NCBI GenBank assembly: GCA_944474755.1
Contig: OX104119.1
Location: forward strand, 372,001-436,000
DNA length: 64,000 bases
Direction of reading: 5' to 3'
Origin: Limnoperna fortunei
Taxonomy: Eukaryota > Mollusca > Bivalvia > Mytilida > Modiolidae
This document shows, piece after piece, positions 27,701-42,700 of the stretch. The number at the start of each line of letters is the position of its first letter. Position 1 is the stretch's first letter. A program made the translations under genes and the position numbers. The notes beneath the pieces were generated by a model, which saw only the letters and a list, made by a program, of their open reading frames with translations, did not search any database and was not told the origin of the DNA.

Positions 27701-30700
27701 CACTTAAACAGAAAACTCATGGTCTGTTTGAATTCCTATAATATAAAATCTTAACCTTTCTTCCATGCTTCGATGTAATTCAATAATGACATCATAGTAA
27801 CACTCAATTCTTTGACAGACATCTGCTGTTCAATAAACAGAATTTAAAGCTTTAAAGAGTCATTTACTTACAAAATTGCACAAACTAACATGATGATGTA
27901 ATTTTTTTATAGGACTATTCATAAAAACAGGCACAGTACATTACGGGTGAAAATAAACATTTCAGTTATTTTAGAAAAAAGGTGTGTAGCCTGTAATTAA
28001 TGTCAAAATTTATTGAGTTACAGTTTAAGTTGAAACAGTCATTTTGGATGTTTTTAACTCTGGGTTAGCCATAGAAGGTGCATTAAATATTAGTTTTAAC
28101 CAAGAATTTAACCATGATGAACAACTGGGTCCAGGGCGTTATTGTCTGTCTATGATATGCTATATCCTTTATACCTGGTCCTGCTTTATCTGGCTGTTCA
28201 TCATCTGCATCTTCTACATTCACTTCATCGACCTGTCCTTCGATGGCTTCATTAACCTGTTCTTCAATGGCTGTATTAATTTGTCTTTCCAACTCTTCAT
28301 CAGCCTGTTCTTCAAATACTATGTCCACCAGTTCAAAAGCTGCTTCAGTCTGTTCTTTGCTATTTGTGCCCTCTGTAAGTTCCTTGTGTGCCCCTGTATC
28401 TTTACCAAATGTGATGTTTGCCTGATGATTATATTAGAAATTATTGACCAACATATTATTGATTCTTGCAGATCATTATCTGTAATAAATTTGTACATTT
28501 CATTGCTTTACAACCAATCAGTCGAAATAAGAAAATAATATATCTTGTATTTCTTTATAAGCTGATTGGTGGTAGACTAATAAAATTTACAAATCAAGTA
28601 CTAATATGCACTAATAATAAATATTGCTGTTTGGTTTGAATTGGTCCAATAGTTTCATATAAAAAGCCATTTTATCTATTTCACAATAGGTTCATATTAT
28701 GTTTAATTCTTACAAAGGCAGCCACCTTTCCAATCAAATAAAATAACAAACTTTTTAGAGAACCATTCACATACAATGGCTTCAATCGAGTGCATGGTTC
28801 AGCTATGTAAGAATTGCTTCTTTGGATGTTTTCTCAGTGAGGATGAACGGCTTGTCTGCCTTGTAAATTTAACTGAGGGAATTCCCCCCCCCTTTTCAAT
28901 CACCTTTGCCGCTTTAGATAAGATAGCAATTCTTCCTTCAGAGTCGTCTGTCAAATAAGTTGGTAATGGTGAACATTTTAAATGTTTGGCATAAATACAA
29001 ATTTTTTTCTAGTTGACCATCAAATAAATATTGCTGATAAGTTATGTGATGACAATAGGTCAATTGACCCATTAGGTGAGTTAAATAACTTTCATCTATA
29101 ACTGTTTAAATCTTCATTTTGCACACATAATTCAGGCCTGTCAACTTTAAAAAATCTCCATGGGGGTTTTTTATGCGCCAAAAAAAAAATTGCGCGCGAA
29201 AGTCTTTTCTTTTACAGATACATGTTCATTATTGTACAGCCAGCTGTGAAGGGATAAATATTTAACATATACATGTAGTTTGTTTTGCAATAAACTGTTC
29301 AATTCCTGTTTAAATTTGCAACTGAAGCAAAAAGGCAAAGAAATAAGGCTTGAAGGTGTCACACTTTATTAACACAAAGTCCATGAAGTCAGCAATAGCA
29401 ATAACATACATAGATGAATAACAAAACATGCATTAATTATTGAAAGCACTACATATAAACATCAAAGATGCACTAGATTCTAAGCACTAAATAATCAAAC
29501 AGATAAGTCAAATACTTGTATGCATTATTACATTAAAGCACTATACATTTAAAGTTCAAACATCAAAATTACATTAAAGCCTCAGCAAACTGTTGTATGT
29601 TACACAGGCCTTCTTTGCTGTCAGTAGTTGGTCCTTTTCTGGCTTCAGTTGGAAGCAAAGACAGTCTGTGTTTATCTTTGTAGTCAGAAGTGCACAAAGT
29701 GTTGTGTTGTCTAAGCAGGACCTTTGTTCTGTCTGAATGTGCTTCACAATACTGAATACTCTCTCACAGTCTGCATTTGAGATGGGTATACTGCACATAG
29801 CCTTACATACTCCTGATAACAAGGGAAACCTTGCAGTCTTGGTAACCTTGTTCTTCAATTCGGAAATTGCAGACCAGTAGGTATCCACATTTGTTTCATT
29901 GGTGTAGACTGGCATCTCTGAAGATGGGGTAACCTGGTAGTCATTGAACTCCTCTTCCAGTTGAGACAACTGTGTTTCTGTAACAAGCACTGGGAACCTT
30001 TTGACAATGTTCATTACATTGCCAAAGGTAACATCACCTCTCTCTTCTGGGTTGAGGAAAGACAGACTATTGACAACTGGGTCTTTGAATGGAAACTGAT
30101 GATATTTTGTGAAATGCCCATATATATATACGAATCAGAAAAAATGAATACATTTCACGGTATCAAAACAGCATCCAAGCAGACTTCTTTAAACCTGTTC
30201 CGCCCATTCAAGTTTTTTTCATTAACCCTTTTGATCTTTTTGATTGAGTAATTAAAAACCCCAATTAGGAATGTAGTTAATAATGGTTAAAATTAATTAT
30301 TTTTTACCAAAGACTAATAAAATTACCGTAATCCCATTACGACAACAACACCCAAGCTCCGAATTTCAATTTAACTAATCATCCTATTAGGAACAAATTA
30401 CTCATAATAATGTATCACTCGACTTTTGGATACAACAAGAAAAACAATAAAAATGTCAAATTTATGGCTTTAATTAACTCTACGCCACCAGGTCAATTGG
30501 TCTTTAGATGAAGCGTAAAATTAGCCGACATCGTTATGAAACGAATAATTTGATTGGATGTTGTGGACAGTTGCTTCCCATGGTTGAAAATCGTGATTTT
30601 CCAAATTTTATCGGTAGGCATTGTTCAAAATCGGGTTTTTCATCCATTTTAGAAACCCGATATCGGGTTTTCACAAAATCAAGACCCGAAAATCGGGAAA

Positions 30701-33700
30701 ACCCGCGAAAATCGGGAAAGTTGACAGGCCTGATAATTATATGCTATGTTCCATACCCTTTAATACTATGATCAATATCATCTCAGAAACACTCTATTTC
30801 GAACTCATACTATTTATTAATCTCAAATTCAAGAATTACATAATAAAATCATGCATTTGTTGTATTTTTAAATTAATATTTTTAAGACATTACAAACAAT
30901 AATGTTGAAATTAGGAACAACTATTGGTGTTTTATTTGTTCTGCTTATACCCTGTATTAGTCATAAAGGTGCCACATTTGCCATGGGCAAATGATTGCAT
31001 TATATATGTGGCTATTAAAAAAGCTAGCTACCACTTTGTTGAATAACTTGTTTTAAAAATGCTTAAAAGACAGGATTTGGGTAAAAGTAAAATAAAAATT
31101 TATCTTAAGGACAATGCTGATATAAAGGTTCATTTCCGATATCTGTTTACCCATTACCTATTATAACAATGTTCATTCTTTAAAGAATGTCCCCCCCTGA
31201 CAAAAAATATAAACATGAAAATAGCACCTCCCAAACAAATAAAGTTTATGACTAGAATCAAACCAGAAAATTGTTCAAGGGTCAATTGTTTAAGATTTAG
31301 TACCTTAACAAATATGTAAATATTGATTTCTTGGTTTGTTTGTTTTTTTTGGGGGGTTTTTTTTTGTTAAAGTGTTTGAAATATTATTTGTGTGTTTGGT
31401 TATACTTCAGCATGTTACTATGTATCAATTTATATGGCTTATCAGATCCAAATGTGGCTAAGGGAAAAAATTGTGGTGGGATATAAAAATTAAAGATACA
31501 ATCCAGGTAGGTGTTACATGAAATTAATTCAAAAACAATTAGCTTCCATTCACATTCCAGCAAATGCAATTAATGTCACTATTAGAAATTATTTTGCAGT
31601 GTGGTTTGATTAAATTTGTTCTATAAATTACATACAACATCACTTACTTCAATTGTATCAGCTTTGTTTACCATCTGACTGTTTATATGATCAAGAAATG
31701 AAAAATCATCATCTAATATCTCATCCACATAATCATTGGATTCTGTCATACAATCCTAAAAATATAATAAATGACTGCTTAGCATTTCAAATAAACAAAA
31801 AGATCTTGCCATGAAATTAATCTATCCCAAAATTTCCATTCAAGAGGTTTAAGACCCTGTTTTGCAACACAGGATTTGTCAGAACAACTTTAGTATGGAC
31901 ATTGATGCAGTGTATAACTAATGTATACTCCATCCTTTTCAGATTCCTGAAGTCCTAAGAGACCTAAACAGCTTTTAACTTACATTAAAATAAGAAAGCT
32001 GACACCCCAACTGATCAATAGTAACTCCATTTAAAGTTTCTATTTAAAAAATTTCATAAAAGATAATCAGAAATAAATCAACCATGCATTATTTACATCT
32101 AAAAATCCTTCCAGTCTATAGCCCACCAATTTTTGTCATGTATGACATATTTTTTAATCAAATTGCTCCTGTACATATGCCTTAACCTAATAGAAATTTA
32201 GTAGTCCATGTATTGCTATGAGAACAAACAAAAATCCACCTTATAAAAATGATAACAAATGACTTACCAAAAACTACATATGGTATTAACCAATTATGGG
32301 TTTACAAACCTCCCTAGTAATATTTTGCTTAAAACCAGAAAAAATCAGTCAGATACACAAATAAAATAAAAATTGCACAACCACATATGGTGAGAAGCAA
32401 TCTAGTAGGACTGCTGATCAATAATAGGCACAAAAAAATCTCTGTAAAGGACAGTTTAAAAAGTTCAAATCTATTAGGACCTGTTCTCAAAGAAGGATTT
32501 TATAACTTCAGACAATAATACATGGCAACCATTTTCAAATTCTAATCATTACAAAAGGAAATCTTTACATGGCAACTCTCTTACCTCAATCTGGTAGTCA
32601 TAATCACCTTTTTTGTTTGTTTGTTTGTTTGTTTATTTCAATCAATAAAAAAAAAGCAGTTTTATAACTTCCTTCTAAACTTCTTTTTTTATCAATGCAA
32701 AGTAACTATTTACTTGGCCTTGTATTTTCAAAGGAGAAAACTTTCAAATTTCAGTCAATCTGAAATAAACATTGATGTGGTGGCTGTGTTTTGTGCCCGA
32801 TTGAGTTGAATGTAGGATATTTCATGAGGAACTCACAGACATCACTTGTACTTAGATACATAACACATTAGCTTTTAATTTTAGAGGAACAAATCTTAAA
32901 CACTCAGCTAATTAAAAACAAAGAATTCTGCAATCAGTGCAGTTTTTTTCAACTGAATCGATACAAAATTAGGATGTTTGAAGCGGACCTCAAGAACACT
33001 ATTTGTACCAGTTACAAACATTTCAATTTCAAATTCAAAGCAAACATTTCTTTTTAATTTCAGCTAATTAGAAGCAAGGATTGCTTAGTCAAGGTATAAA
33101 AAAAATTTCTCATCTATCATTTGCTAAAACAACACAACATTCAGACTTTTTTAACTGGCCAATCAGAAGCCAAAATAAGCCAAGGCATTATTTTTGCATT
33201 TTCGGGGAAACAAAACATTTTTATAGGGACCACACAAGTATCATTCCTGTGAATTAAGTTCACATTGACAAAGTAATTTTAAAAAAAGAATATTATCTAT
33301 ACTACTAAAATTATAGACCCCCTTTTTAAAGCGCGCATCGCAAAACATAGTCAGAGAATCCTCTGCCGTCCAATGCTTTTTTTCTTTTTTTTTTTTTGCG
33401 TGGGACGTCAGAGAGCTCTCGATAAGCAAAACAGCAGATTTTGCGACATAGGTCTGAGTCTGCAAATTTCGTGTCCAGATGTTAAAAAACATTTTCATTC
33501 AGTTAAACTATATATAATATGATTCTTAAGATATTTTTCTCTATGAAAATAATCATCATACCTTCAATCAAGATGATTTAAGTCCATTTCTAAGCTCATT
33601 TCCATCGATACCCTAACATTCCGATATTTCGCTCTCATTTTCAATAAAAAGTCAAGTGACAACAATGTGACTTAAATCCAGTGCTTAAATTAGCTTGATT

Positions 33701-36700
33701 GAAGGTATGATGATTATATTCATATTGAAAAATATCTTAAGAATCAAATTATATATAGTTTAACTGGACAAAAATGTTTTTAACATCTGGACACGATGAA
33801 ATTTGCCCACTCAGACCCGTGTCGCAAAATCATCTGTTTTGCTTATGGAGAGCTCTCTGATGTCCCATGCGAAAAAAAGGCGTTGGACAGCAGAGGAATC
33901 TCGGACTACTCAAAACACAGAGAAATAGCGCAGTATTAACACATATAAGGTTACATACAGTAAATGTTGCATATGCAAAATTATTTAATTATTTTATCAA
34001 TTTTTGCTTTAAATAATTAGCAATTATCGATAAATTATTTTCGCAAATTTTTACTGGATATGGTCCTCCTTTACATTTAAAAAATTTTATTTCCAGGGCA
34101 AGGAAAACCAGTGAGGGGTATAAAACAAACGTACACCTACCCAACTGGCAACTATTAAATTAGGAGGCATTTATTAAGAGGTAAATTTTTAATCAGTGAA
34201 ATCGTAACTTTAGTTCTTTTTTAATGTCATATTAGTCCTGATCACAGTAAAAACAAATTTGTAGGACCTACCAGACTGTGACATGTCTGGAGAAAACCCC
34301 TTCGATACCAATTGTTTTCTTGAAGTGAGCCAGCTGAATTTAAACAAGAAGGAACTGTTCCCTCGCTTCATGTGACGGAGGTCTATAGCTGTAGTTCATA
34401 CTTCAATACGTTAAAGGTTACATGCAGTTGATGTTGCATATTAAAAATATATAATGTTGATAATGATAAAGTTGATTATTAAATTATTTCTCTGTGTTTT
34501 GTGATGCAAGCTTAAAAAAAAAGAGTTTTTAATTTTAGTGGTATAGATGATAAACATTTTGGTAAATTTCTGAGAAACAACGACCCCATATTTATGAAAA
34601 GCAACCCACATATTAATCTACAGTTGTGTTCACTATATTGCTATCATAAAAGTAACCACCAGAATCAAAACCATGGGTTAAAAAAATCCGTCTTTCTGGT
34701 AATTTCAAAAAAGGTACAGATGGATTGATAAAAAGGGATGACATTATTGCTCCCCTCGACTGAAAGTTGGGTGAGCTAAAAAGTAACAATGGATATGAAT
34801 TAGACAGATCAGCCACTTGGTTAAAAAGTAATGCTGGTTATTTAGTCATGCCAGACCTTTGCAAAACCGAGGTCCAATGATGTGATGATTTTTAGCAGGT
34901 TTGAAGTTTAAAAATTGGCAGAATTTGTTCACTTTGATTGAAAAAATAATGATAATAAGCAACCTAATAGTATCATAGGCAACACAAGACTTACAAAAGA
35001 ACACATCAGTGCCGCTTCTAAATGAATGAAACCCATTCTGGAAGATCCTGTAAAGAAAAAGGATAAATAATATACAATGTTAATATTGTTTCTCTAAGAA
35101 ATTATTATTTCTTTTTAATTTTATTACTTATTTAACATAAAAGTGTTTTATATGAAGATTATATTTATCTAACAGATCTAAATTTGTAACAGAAAATTCA
35201 AATCCTTTTTAAAGAAGAAAATGTGTCTTGGCAACACTATGCCATTTTTCTACAATCAATTTAGCAAGAAATAGCTGGCACAGTCCTACAGAATTTTGCA
35301 AGTGAAGAGATCTCATCAAGTTGTAACTGTATATTAAGTTTTATGAAATATGTGAAGTCATCTTAATAAAAAATAAACTTCACAGCTGAACAGAACTGTT
35401 TACTTCTTTATTCACAGAACTGTTTACTTCTTTATTCACAAGACAGTAATTCCAGACCAATTTGAGAGTAGTTCTTACCTTGACATTGTAGTTTTGCAAA
35501 TAAGTTTGATTCAACAGCTTTTTGTTTTGACATGTTGTTATTTGTAAAGAACCTTGTGTATCTAACTGATATGATTGAACGTTTTATTTAACGAGTAAAT
35601 AAAACAGAGTAAAGCACCAAAAGGACTTTTACATGTGTCATTTTAAGTTATTCTAGATATTTCCTTTAACTTTATTAACATTTAAAAAAGGTTCAAGTAC
35701 TAGTTCGTTTGCTTTTGAAGCCCATGAAATTGTTTCAACTGCATTCATGTCTTAGTGTAGAAATTGTCTGTAAAAGCATAGGGCGTAGTCCAAAGTCAAA
35801 AATTGCAGAAACAACGCTAAAATGGTAGGCAAAAAAGGGTCTGAAGCTAAGGTGGGACAGAAAGACACACAAACAGACTGAAAATCTTGATGTCCCCATT
35901 TATCAGAAATTATTGGCTGCCTAAAAGTTCATTCAGTCAATTTAAATAAAACAGCAGTCATATCCTGCAATAAATGAGAATTTCTGAGTCATAGTTACTC
36001 GGATGTAAAGTATGTCAAGGAACAGAAAAACAATTATTATCAACCACAGCAACAGATTGAATACCAGTAAATATGATTAGTACCAATTTCTTCAAGAATG
36101 CATGCACCAATATGTTTTCTGTAATCTAAGACATCCTGGGGTGTTAAAAATGATGAAGGTGTATTTCCACATAGAATATCTTCAGCCATCTGAAATGTTA
36201 AATATACACAATTTACAACTGGCTAAAAAACTAAAATCTTCAATTATAGCTACTCATTTAATTTATATATTAAGGTATACTATAATAATGATTATAACTA
36301 CCTTTAAAAGAGAAACAGAGATAACAGTTTTAGTAAAGTAAAACAAGTAATGTGATCAAAGCTCCCAATTTATACCCCCTCCTGTCTTACTAGTAAACTT
36401 TTCTGAAAATAGAACCATCTGTGCTTTAAAATCAATTTACCAGAAAATCCTTCCCAAATTCACCCTGCATAAAAGATCTATGGCTTATCAGCATGAAATG
36501 TACACAAGATCTAGTAACTGACCAAATTGAACTATTTCTATAATTAACAAAGTAGCAAGACTTGCAACATTGTCCATACAAGATACAAAAGCAATTTTGA
36601 CTACACTTTTTAAAAAGATCCAATGGAATGAACCATTACAAAAATGTAGTTTTTAAAAAATGCTCAAAAACTTTCATTGATGCACACTAAGAAAGAAGTA

Positions 36701-39700
36701 TTATTGTATAAGCCTATTATTGTAATGGCATTAATAACATTAATAAATGGTCATTTACATCTATATTTTAAGAAAAGCCTTACTTTTAGGTTAAACAAGT
36801 GTGGACACATCAGCCTGCATTCCACATCAGTAAGGAAAATAAATTTCGTCATAAGCATTACGTAAATAACATTAAATATCAGCAGCGGCCTGTATACAAA
36901 ATATTGTCACCATACCCTGCATAGTTACAGGGGAACAGCCGTAACCCAAAAACTTTAACGTAGTCACTGGACCGTGAAATTGAGGTCAAGGTCAGGTGGA
37001 ACCTACCAGACAGTCATGTACTATTAATCAGCAACCTATACATCAAAATATTGTCATCCTACCATGCGTAGTTACAGAGGAACTTTCGTAACCCCAAAAC
37101 TTTAACGTAGTCGCTGGACTGTGAAATTGATGTCAAAGTCAGGTGACACCTACCAGACAGTCATGTACTAGTCATCAGCAACCTATACACCTAATATTGT
37201 CATCCTACCATGCGTAGTTACAGAGGAACTGTCGTAACCCAAAAACTTTAACGTAGTCGCTGGACCGTGAAATTGAGGTCAAGGTCAGGTGACACCTACC
37301 AGACAGTCATGAACTAGTCATCAGCAACCTATACACCAAATATTGTCATCCTACCATGCGTAGTTACCGAGGAACTGTCGTAACCCAAAAACTTTAACGT
37401 AGTCGCTGGACCGTGAAATTGAGGTCAAGGTCAGGTGACACCTACCAGACAGTCATGTACTAGTCATCAGCAACCTATACACCAAATATTGTCATCCTAC
37501 CATGCGTAGTTACAGAGGAACTGTCGTAACCCAAAAACTTTAACGTAGTCGCTGGACCGTGAAATTGAGGTCAAGGTCAGGTAACACCTACCATACAGTC
37601 ATGTACTAGTCATCAGCAACCTATACACCAAATATTGTCATCCTAGCATGCGTAGTTACAGAGGAACTGTCGTAACCCAAAAACTTTAACGTAGTTGCTG
37701 GACTGTGAAATTGAGGTCAAGGTCAGGTGACACCTACCAGACAGTCATGTACTAGTCATCAGCAACCTATACACCAAATATTGTCATCCTACCATGCGTA
37801 GTTACAGAGGAACTGTCGTAACCCAAAAACTTTAACGTAGTCACTGGACCGTGAAATTGAGGTCAAGGTCAGGTGACAGGTGACTGACTGGCAAGTACTC
37901 ATCATAAGCTACCTCTGGACCAAATTTGATGGACCTAGGGCTTGGGCTTACAAAGATATGAAGCAAGATGTCAAGTGTTTACGCCGCCGCCGCCGCCGGA
38001 TTCCCATACATATGTCTCGCCTCCAGCGACTTTCGTCGCAGGCGAGACAAAAACCTAACAATTAAACAATAGGTATTTTTATTTTGTGATTTATTTAAAT
38101 GCATATTTGCAGTAGCGATAAAAATATTGTTTACAGTCGTGGATATAACTAACATTATTATTAAGCTATGCAACATATTTTTTTTTTGGTATAAACATCT
38201 TGCATGAATTCAGTCTATTAATTATTACATTGACACGATGAAATACCAAAATTTCTCAGTGAAATAAATTCTAGTAAATCCCATGTGAAATCAAATTAGT
38301 TCTTTCAATCCCTGGAAGTGACATCACAATGAACGTCATTGACAATGTTGATAGTGAACATTCAAAACACACTACCTCAAAGTTTCCAGCAACATATGAA
38401 ATATTTGTCAATGTAATAAACAAGATAATCAATGACCTAAAGTGAATGTTGAAATATGATCAATCCTGCTGAAAGGCATTCAGATTAAACTAGTGCACTG
38501 AACAAGTCTAAACACTTGTTTAATCTGTATTCTACCACATTTGTGATCATAGTCTCAATATTCACCCTGTGCAATTGATTTTTCTATAAATATTCAGTGG
38601 TTTTTTGGTCAATCATTGCTCACCACTCAAAAAAATTTACCACCCAATCTTAATAGACAAGGATTGCCAGTTTTCCTATTGACGGTCGGAGGTTTTCTCC
38701 AGGTACTCCGGCTTTCTCCCCAATAAAAACTGGAAGCCATGATATAGCTGAAAAATTGCTGAAGTGGCGTTAAAACAAAACTCAAACAAACAAACATAAA
38801 TTATTATTCTGAAGCCATTGCTAAATTTTAGGCATAGGAAAATATCTTTGTAAACAGTAAATGTTACATCAATACTGTAATGGGAGAAGTAGTTGTGTAT
38901 TATTTAGCTCCTTATATATAAAGCCATTCAAAATAGATTGCACTAACAGAGTACTTCTTATCTAACTTGGTTAGCAGGCTAGCTAGTAATCCAGAGGTCC
39001 CGAGTATAAGCCCTAGTTATTAAACTAATGTTTATATGGAATGCTGTTTCATGCAACCCAGTTATAGTGCCTAACTACATTACCCTCTGTGGTCAGAAAG
39101 AGCTAACTATGGAAAGTGATGACAGAAGATATTAAAGAGCCATGAACACCAGTATGATGACTCTCATTAAGGGGAAAATACCTCCTTAGCTCACTATGCA
39201 AGTATATTGAAACTGAAGCAAATCCTATGGGATATGAAGAATATTGTGTAGTTCTGAACAAATTTCAAGACTCACAGAAATTCTGTGAAGGAATAAGTAA
39301 ATTTTTTGCAACAAATCTGTTGAAATAATACAGAAAGGTACTGCAATAAAAAAATCATTCAATATTTTAACTTGTGTTTTAATATCAATTATGTTTTTCA
39401 AAAAAAGCAACGTAGACACCCTTATGTAAGTAAATTACATATACATCATTCCAACAATAAATGTCAATGTTGAGAATAAATATGATTTCACAAAAAATGT
39501 TGCATAAATACCTTCAGTATATATACTCCACATGAACTACCATCTATCTGTCGCGTTGAGAATGCTGGAATAATTTCCCACAAATCATCTGATCCATCCA
39601 ATCCAAATGTGGACCTCTCATTCAAAAATAAACTGAAAAAAATCATGTTATATCATACAGCATCCACAGTTTAATTTATGATAACTGTTTGTCTTAGTTC

Positions 39701-42700
39701 CATCTTATCTTGAAGTCAATAATATAATTTCGAGTGTTAAAAAAAACAATTCAGTTTTTCATTATTGAAACAGTCCTGCTATGGCAGCTAACTAAGATTT
39801 TGAAACAACAAAAAAAATCAAATTATAAAATATTTATGTATGGTTTGGCTTCGATCAATAAGCATTGTTGTTTCCAATATTTGAAAATTCCAGAGAAAAC
39901 AGCATTTAAACATTTCCCATAGTCCATTAGTATGCAACATTATGCAATATTATAATTATTATACTGACTGTCTTGACTTGTAAAATTATAACAAAAAGAA
40001 AAGTTAGGCATTAATGGAACATTAAAGGATGCACCTACATCTTGTGATGTAACGTATTCCTTACGAAATTTATTGGGATTGTCCTTCCCAAACCTGGACA
40101 TTTGCCGCTTTGTTTTTTTTGGGTTTTTTTTTTTAAGACATTATACCATGATCGGCTTTTTCCGTTGACTAGGATAAAAATACCGTATTTAAAGGGCATA
40201 AGTGATCAATAATTCATTACAAGTTAACCCTGCCCATTCACGTGAATGACAATTGATTGACGTCCAAATCAATAGTTTTCTTAGGCAGGTGGGGAAACTA
40301 TGAGGGCATAGTGCACGGAGCACAATTCGTTTGGAAATATATGTCAAAATAGTAAAATATTTCTATTAACCATTTCCTCCATAGATAAAAAATAATTTAA
40401 TGTTTGATTTGCATGGGATTTTTAGCAAAAATTAATTAAAAAATAAAGATATCTTGTAAATGCTGGAAAACTGTAATGATAAATGCTACATTTATAAAAA
40501 TAATAAGGATAAGATGTTGAACCAAATCCTTTCTACTCATGCATAAAATAAAAAAAAATATGTGTTTCCATGGTAACAGTTTTTTGTGAAAATCTAAAAA
40601 ATAATGAAAAAAATTAAAATTATTTCAATTTTGTGAGTTAAAACTGCTGAAAATTCATTTAAGTTAATGACTGGGTAAAAACTTTATGTAAATATGATTT
40701 TAAGAATTAATTTTTACTCTTACATTATCTATTAGCATAGCAGTGAGGCTAGATATAGCAAAGGGCTCATCTATCTGCCTTTCACTGTGTCATAATGTCA
40801 TGTTTATTCTATACAAGTTAATTAAACAAAAAGAGATTTGCACATTTGTTTGTAGGCTCAATGCAAACATGTTGCTATTTTGGGAGACCTGCTCTTGTAA
40901 GCTCTAACAATAAAAAAACGCAATACAATAGACTATCACAAGATACATGGAGTTCACATGGCTCACACTTGCCCAATTGGCAATGCATGACTGTGTCCAC
41001 TGTAGGGTTCACCACTACAAAAATGTAGCTGCCACCCAGTGCCAACTTCTATTATTTACATTCGAAATAATTCATTTTCAATGGGGGTTCAAATGGAAGT
41101 CTTTCCCATAAGTCTTGTTTACACAGGTACTAAATTAAAGTATGATCAGTTATACCTTATATTTGAGCATTATTAATATCCAGTGATTTTTTTAAACAAT
41201 TTTATTGTCAGTTATGAAAAGCAAGTACTTGTATATGTATTTTCTGAGAAATCATTAGACAATTGTTGGGGAAGGGGTTTCACAATTGTAGCTAAAGAGT
41301 GCACTATTTAGCAACTGTAAGGTCAAACAGATTAATGGATTTTCTTGTTGACAGAAAAATAATAAATGTGAGACTCAGTATGTTGAAATTTTCAAGTAAC
41401 AAACATGTGTTTACACCTGCGTGGCTGTCTATCTTTTGATTTCAGCCAGGACATGTAGAAATTTACTTCTGTATAATGAAATAATATGTATTTTAATAGA
41501 ACAAGCAGAGTGGATTGTTAATGTCCACATAAAATTAATGGTTACCTAGTAGCCCCCTACCAGCATTGCTAAAGGTGTCTACAGGTTTGCAAATCTGTCC
41601 GCCACATATTTTTTCAGATTTTTTTGTTATAAACACGTGGAAATATTGAGCTGATATTTGGTATACGAATTTAAAAATCATGAGTTGCAGATTAAGTTTG
41701 AATTTTATTCCTGTCTGATGATTTTCCATGAAATTATGGTCCTTAGAAAATATATATAAAATAAAAGTTTTTGTCATTGCAAAGTGTTGTAGGTTTTTAA
41801 TTTGCGGGTAGGGGTATTGGCATGGCCATTGCAATACTTTCAGAACGCTTAATGATTTAAAAATCAAATAAAACTTACATCTCCCTCATGTTTTGACAGC
41901 AAAATTAAAAATGCATAATGTATGCCTACATACTGGCTTTAACCTTGGGTTAGCAGATAAGAAATACCCACTTACTGGGAAGGTTGTCAGGTTTAAATGA
42001 GGATGCATAGTGATGGACAGTTATGGGTAGTCTTTGTATAATCACATGCTTCTTGAATCTTGAATGATAGACCCTTTTTGAAGTTTTCAAACATAGTAAG
42101 CACATTGAAGCCGCTTGAAATGGGAAAATTACCAGTTACTACCCCAACTTCAAAATGTTTCACAATGTTCATATATTTTTTGTAAATCCAGTCACACAGT
42201 AGCCTCGTGAGAATCTTTGATGTACCACTACAGATACAGATACAGAATATGATTTCCAAAATTTTATTGTGTTAGCTTGTTCTAGTTCTGAACTTAGATG
42301 AATGCTGCTTAATGAACATATGCATGAACCAACTATCAATAAATCATAATGTTTGTTAAGGAATGTCAAAGCCACTGTTAGCAGCTTGTCAGGGGAGCAC
42401 AAAACGATAAACCCAATTATTTCACACGATTTAAATGTTATATTCACCTGTTGCAGGTTTTAGATGCTCTGTTTGAGTTGCATTTATATTTTGTGCAAAA
42501 CTATTACCTTATCCATATTAGTCCTGTTTAATTGTTTGGAATAGTAATATTGCCAAACATTCCCTAGCCCTGTTTTAGACAATAGCTCAACAGAAAATCT
42601 ATTAAAATTTATTAAAATACGCACGTACATCGCTTGTAAAAAGGGGGCGTGGCTGTGTGTTGCTCTAATGGTAAAAACTTATGAATGTACACATTTTATA

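Noticed and set aside
36796..38053. CRISPR-like array of regular repeats
   Set aside because: The ~147-bp units are contiguous with no unique spacers and end in an element-type hairpin; this is eukaryotic repeat DNA.
41535..42259. Minus-strand ORFs of 110 and 88 codons
   Set aside because: No family motif, no matching splice sites or phase for the gene, and composition like AT-rich intron.
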